Position numbers and translations under genes: made by a program | Notes under the pieces: generated by a model | The model's database searches: none | Seen by the model: the letters and a program-made list of their open reading frames with translations, nothing else | Told to the model about the DNA's origin: nothing | Assembly (NCBI GenBank): GCA_947169885.1 | Contig: CAMVRM010000026.1 | Span: 1-44,087 of the forward strand | Origin: an uncultured Ruminococcus sp. | GTDB lineage: Bacteria > Bacillota > Clostridia > Oscillospirales > Ruminococcaceae | Length of the DNA stretch: 44,087 nucleotides | Direction: 5' to 3' | Shown here: positions 42,226 through 44,087 of the stretch, one piece after another | Layout: each line of letters begins with the position of its first letter | Position numbering within the stretch: position 1 is the stretch's first letter

Positions 42226-42269
42226 TAGAAGCTAATAATTTGACTTCAACTAAAAAAGAGGGTGTAATT

Positions 42270-42473
42270 ATGAAAAAAATTATAGTACCGGTGAGTGAAA
42301 AGTATTGCTTGACCATAGAGGAAGCGGCAGCATACTTTGGCATAGGTGAGGGGAAAATCAGAAAGCTGATATCCAGTAATCCTGATGCTGCTTATGTTTT
42401 AAGGAATGGAAGAAAGACGGTTATAAAAAGAGCGCTGTTTGAGAATTATCTTAATGACATAAATAGCATTTAA
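42270..42473 (+). CDS. Excisionase-type small DNA-binding protein, 67 aa
   Basis: ATG 42270 has GAGGGTG upstream; the TTG at 42240 has no site. The sequence CLTIEEAAAYFGIGEGKIRKLI is a MerR/Xis-type winged helix, followed by AYVLRNGRKTVIKRALFENYL as wing and second helix. It fits the excisionases of Tn916-like elements, which bend the ends of the element and favour excision over integration. It stands 15 bases before the integrase gene, the classical order xis-int. Confidence 0.85.
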   Translation: MKKIIVPVSEKYCLTIEEAAAYFGIGEGKIRKLISSNPDAAYVLRNGRKTVIKRALFENYLNDINSI

Positions 42474-42488
42474 AAGGAGAGTAAAAAT

Positions 42489-43736
42489 ATGGCAACAGTG
42501 AGAAAAGACAACAAAGGACGCAATTTAAAAAATGGTGAATATCAAAGAGCCGACGGCAGATATGAGTACAAGTATACGGAGAAGTATAAGGTACATAGCG
42601 TGTATAGTTGGCGATTAAATGACAGCGACCCGACACCGACAGGTAGAAAGCCTTGTAAGAGCCTTAGATCTTTAGAAAAAGAGATCCAAGAAGCATCGCT
42701 CAAAAAATACAGCTATTATGAGTCAAAAAAGCAGACTTTAAACATGGCTGTAGAACGTTACCTCAGCATGAAAACTAATCTGAGAGGTTTTACACTGTAC
42801 AACTATATTGATACATATAACAGGCATGTGCGCAATAGTTTAGGCAGAGTAAAACTATGTGACCTTAGATATAGTGACATTAAGAGTCATTATACAGAAC
42901 TCGTTAAGAGCAAGACTTTGAGTGTATCAACTCTTGCCACGATACAAAATGTTATACATCCGGCATTAAGAATGGCTGTGCGTGATGGAATAATTCCAAA
43001 CAATCCGAGCGATGATGTTATCGGCGATATCAAAAAGGCTACCGACTGGAGTTATCCCAAAAAGTATGGTTTATCTCATCAGGAGCAAGATGCTTTGATC
43101 GAGTTTGTAAACAGCGATCCCAAATATGCTCGCTGGGCGATAATGATAGGTGTTTTGTTAGGTACAGGGTTGCGAGTCTCTGAATTTGTAGGATTGCGCG
43201 AATCCGATCTTGACTTTGTCAACGGAGTCATAAACATAGATCATCAGCTGACATATAGAAAAATAAAAAAAGATGGGTGTAAATATAGGGTCGGTAAAGT
43301 TAAAAATAAAGCCTCTGAAAGAAGTATTCCAATGCTTTCGGATGTAAAAAAACTTTTGTTGCAGTTATGCAATGAGCGTACCAATGATCAGGTAATTGAC
43401 GGTTATTCAGGTTTTATAATCCAGAATAGATACGGGACTTTTCAAAATGCTAAGGGCATAAATGATGCTTTAAAGCGTATTGTTGCCGACTATAATAAGC
43501 AGGAACGGAAGAAAGCCGCACATGAAAACCGTAAGCCGATACTGCTTCCGCATATTAGTTGTCATACTTTCAGACACACTTTTTGCGTTCGTTTATGCGA
43601 AGAACTTGATAAGATCGATGCCATACAGTCTATCATGGGACATAGTGATATACGGACTACTTTCCCCGTTCCAGATAGTAACACAAAACCCGTAGCAGTA
43701 TCTACCGACAAGAACAATCATTATAATAACGAATAA
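42489..43736 (+). CDS. Tn916-type tyrosine integrase with altered C-terminus, 415 aa
   Basis: The start ATVRKDNKGRNLKNGEYQR is an arm-type DNA-binding part as in Tn916-like integrases. The core-binding domain covers ~75-175, and the catalytic domain starts near 185. The expected catalytic residues Arg229 (GTGLRVSE), His359 and Arg362 (HTFRHTF) and His385 (MGHSD) are present. After IRTT the usual M-x-x-Y block is replaced by FPVPDSNTKPVAVSTD, and the only later Tyr is at 412. Neither of the other two frames restores the block. The enzyme therefore lacks its nucleophile in the usual place and is probably inactive. AAGGAGA precedes the ATG. Confidence 0.85.
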   Translation: MATVRKDNKGRNLKNGEYQRADGRYEYKYTEKYKVHSVYSWRLNDSDPTPTGRKPCKSLRSLEKEIQEASLKKYSYYESKKQTLNMAVERYLSMKTNLRGFTLYNYIDTYNRHVRNSLGRVKLCDLRYSDIKSHYTELVKSKTLSVSTLATIQNVIHPALRMAVRDGIIPNNPSDDVIGDIKKATDWSYPKKYGLSHQEQDALIEFVNSDPKYARWAIMIGVLLGTGLRVSEFVGLRESDLDFVNGVINIDHQLTYRKIKKDGCKYRVGKVKNKASERSIPMLSDVKKLLLQLCNERTNDQVIDGYSGFIIQNRYGTFQNAKGINDALKRIVADYNKQERKKAAHENRKPILLPHISCHTFRHTFCVRLCEELDKIDAIQSIMGHSDIRTTFPVPDSNTKPVAVSTDKNNHYNNE

Positions 43737-43738
43737 GA

Positions 43739-43775
43739 GCGATACCTAATAGTTCAAAGGTATCGCCCTATTTTT
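43739..43775 (+). terminator. Terminator after the integrase gene
   Basis: GCGATACC (43739-43746) and GGTATCGC (43759-43766) form an 8-bp stem with T's shortly after. Confidence 0.82.
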
Positions 43776-43856
43776 CTTTTCAGAAGCCTATTCAGTTTTC
43801 ATCTGCAAGGTTCACTATCTTCTTGCTTTATTTCTCCGCATATCGTATCGTGTGGT

Positions 43857-43988
43857 ATGCTCCACCGCTTTTATGCTGTATACAGCATACTTGACTGCGT
43901 GAGCGATACTGCCGCCGCTGAGATGAGAGTTGCTTACAAGGTCGGTTTCAAGGACGGTGCAACTATGATGCAGGAGATCCAGGACTGA
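43857..43988 (+). pseudogene. 3' fragment of a conserved small protein gene
   Basis: Forty-three codons run from an ATG to a TGA, but there is no ribosome site before the ATG and the frame is open further upstream without sense. The second half, AEMRVAYKVGFKDGATMMQE, looks like the conserved C-terminus of a small clostridial helical family (x-x-x-G-F-K-D-G-x-x-L-M-x-E). The N-terminal part seems lost, perhaps by insertion of the neighbouring island. The remnant uses host-like codons and is followed by a terminator. Confidence 0.55.
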
Positions 43989-44008
43989 TATGATCACAGC
44001 ATAAGGAA

Positions 44009-44052
44009 AAGGGCAATGTCCTCCGTGAGTGGAAGGCATTGCCCTTATTTCC
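44009..44052 (+). terminator. Terminator at the window's right end
   Basis: AAGGGCAATG (44009-44018) and CATTGCCCTT (44037-44046) form a 10-bp stem, followed by ATTTCC. It would have served the truncated gene before it. Confidence 0.75.
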
Positions 44053-44087
44053 TTTAGAAAAAATAAGTTCAATTGTTTTTGCAGCCA

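Larger units (their letters stand above)
41841..42269. other. Non-coding stretch between the defence pair and the excisionase
   Basis: No supported gene. The stretch holds a ~100-base interrupted inverted repeat (41884-41981), the terminator at 42120 and a promoter-like sequence at 42196. A minus-strand frame of 64 codons (41873-42067) has neither a ribosome site nor a recognisable sequence and was not called. Confidence 0.55.
39726..43776. mobile_element. Accessory island with excisionase and integrase genes
   Basis: The block between the lysS terminator and the terminator after the integrase is more A+T-rich than its surroundings. It carries a likely defence pair, a Tn916-type excisionase-like gene and a tyrosine integrase at the right end. 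I found no clear direct repeats for attL and attR, so both borders are estimates. The damaged integrase suggests that it is no longer self-mobile. Confidence 0.55.

Overview
The window reads as chromosomal DNA of a low-to-mid GC Firmicute, most likely a Ruminococcus-type member of the Oscillospiraceae (Clostridia). The basis is a cellobiose phosphorylase, a CIRCE-controlled hrcA/grpE/dnaK/dnaJ cluster, a 'reverse' rubrerythrin typical of anaerobes, many Ser/Thr/Glu-rich lipoproteins with clostridial lipoboxes, strong AGGAGG-type ribosome sites, and consensus TTGACA/TATAAT promoters. Species assignment is inference. No rRNA, tRNA or CRISPR array was seen.

Left part (1-7160): the 3' end of an aldose-1-epimerase-like gene, a membrane protein and two lipoproteins (one with a 16-unit Ser-Lys repeat), then a highly codon-biased cellobiose phosphorylase. 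A more A+T-rich cassette follows: a Cro/CI-type repressor, a divergent promoter overlapped by a perfect 9-bp inverted repeat, a 29-residue membrane microprotein, a four-helix membrane protein and a zinc-ribbon/PASTA-like membrane protein.

Heat-shock operon (7269-13675): promoter and CIRCE, hrcA, grpE, two paralogous lipoproteins of unknown function, dnaK, a hairpin without a T-tract, dnaJ and a terminator. The lipoproteins inside the chaperone operon are the most unusual part of this otherwise standard region.

Minus-strand block (13682-20085): an acyltransferase, a Uma2-family nuclease-like protein and a histidine phosphatase. Then comes a MITE-like element with ~54-bp inverted repeats that supplies the stop codon of a DUF2085 gene. 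Behind it is a tightly overlapping unit Uma2-kptA-zinc ribbon-DUF2085, preceded by a lipoprotein and a GAF-GGDEF diguanylate cyclase. A divergent plus-strand unit (20299-23252) carries an SGNH lipoprotein with a Tyr/Asp/Gly tail, a DUF3237-alpha/beta hydrolase fusion and an SseB-like protein.

Minus-strand block (23344-31660): reverse rubrerythrin, a second SGNH lipoprotein, and a small operon (YdbC/PC4-like protein, two small proteins of 45 and 57 residues, a tandemly duplicated DUF600-like protein). It ends with a lipid-linked-sugar flippase and a secreted beta-helix protein.

Right part (31822-39473): a phosphoribosyltransferase-like gene and an F-type ATP synthase operon in the order I-a-c-b-delta-alpha-gamma, followed directly by lysS. 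The beta and epsilon genes are missing from the cluster. The c subunit carries a two-carboxylate sodium-type signature. The last ~4 kb (39726-43776) is an A+T-rich accessory island: an ATPase plus RloB/TOPRIM-like pair (candidate anti-phage system), an excisionase and a tyrosine integrase whose C-terminus lacks the catalytic tyrosine. A gene fragment lies just beyond it.
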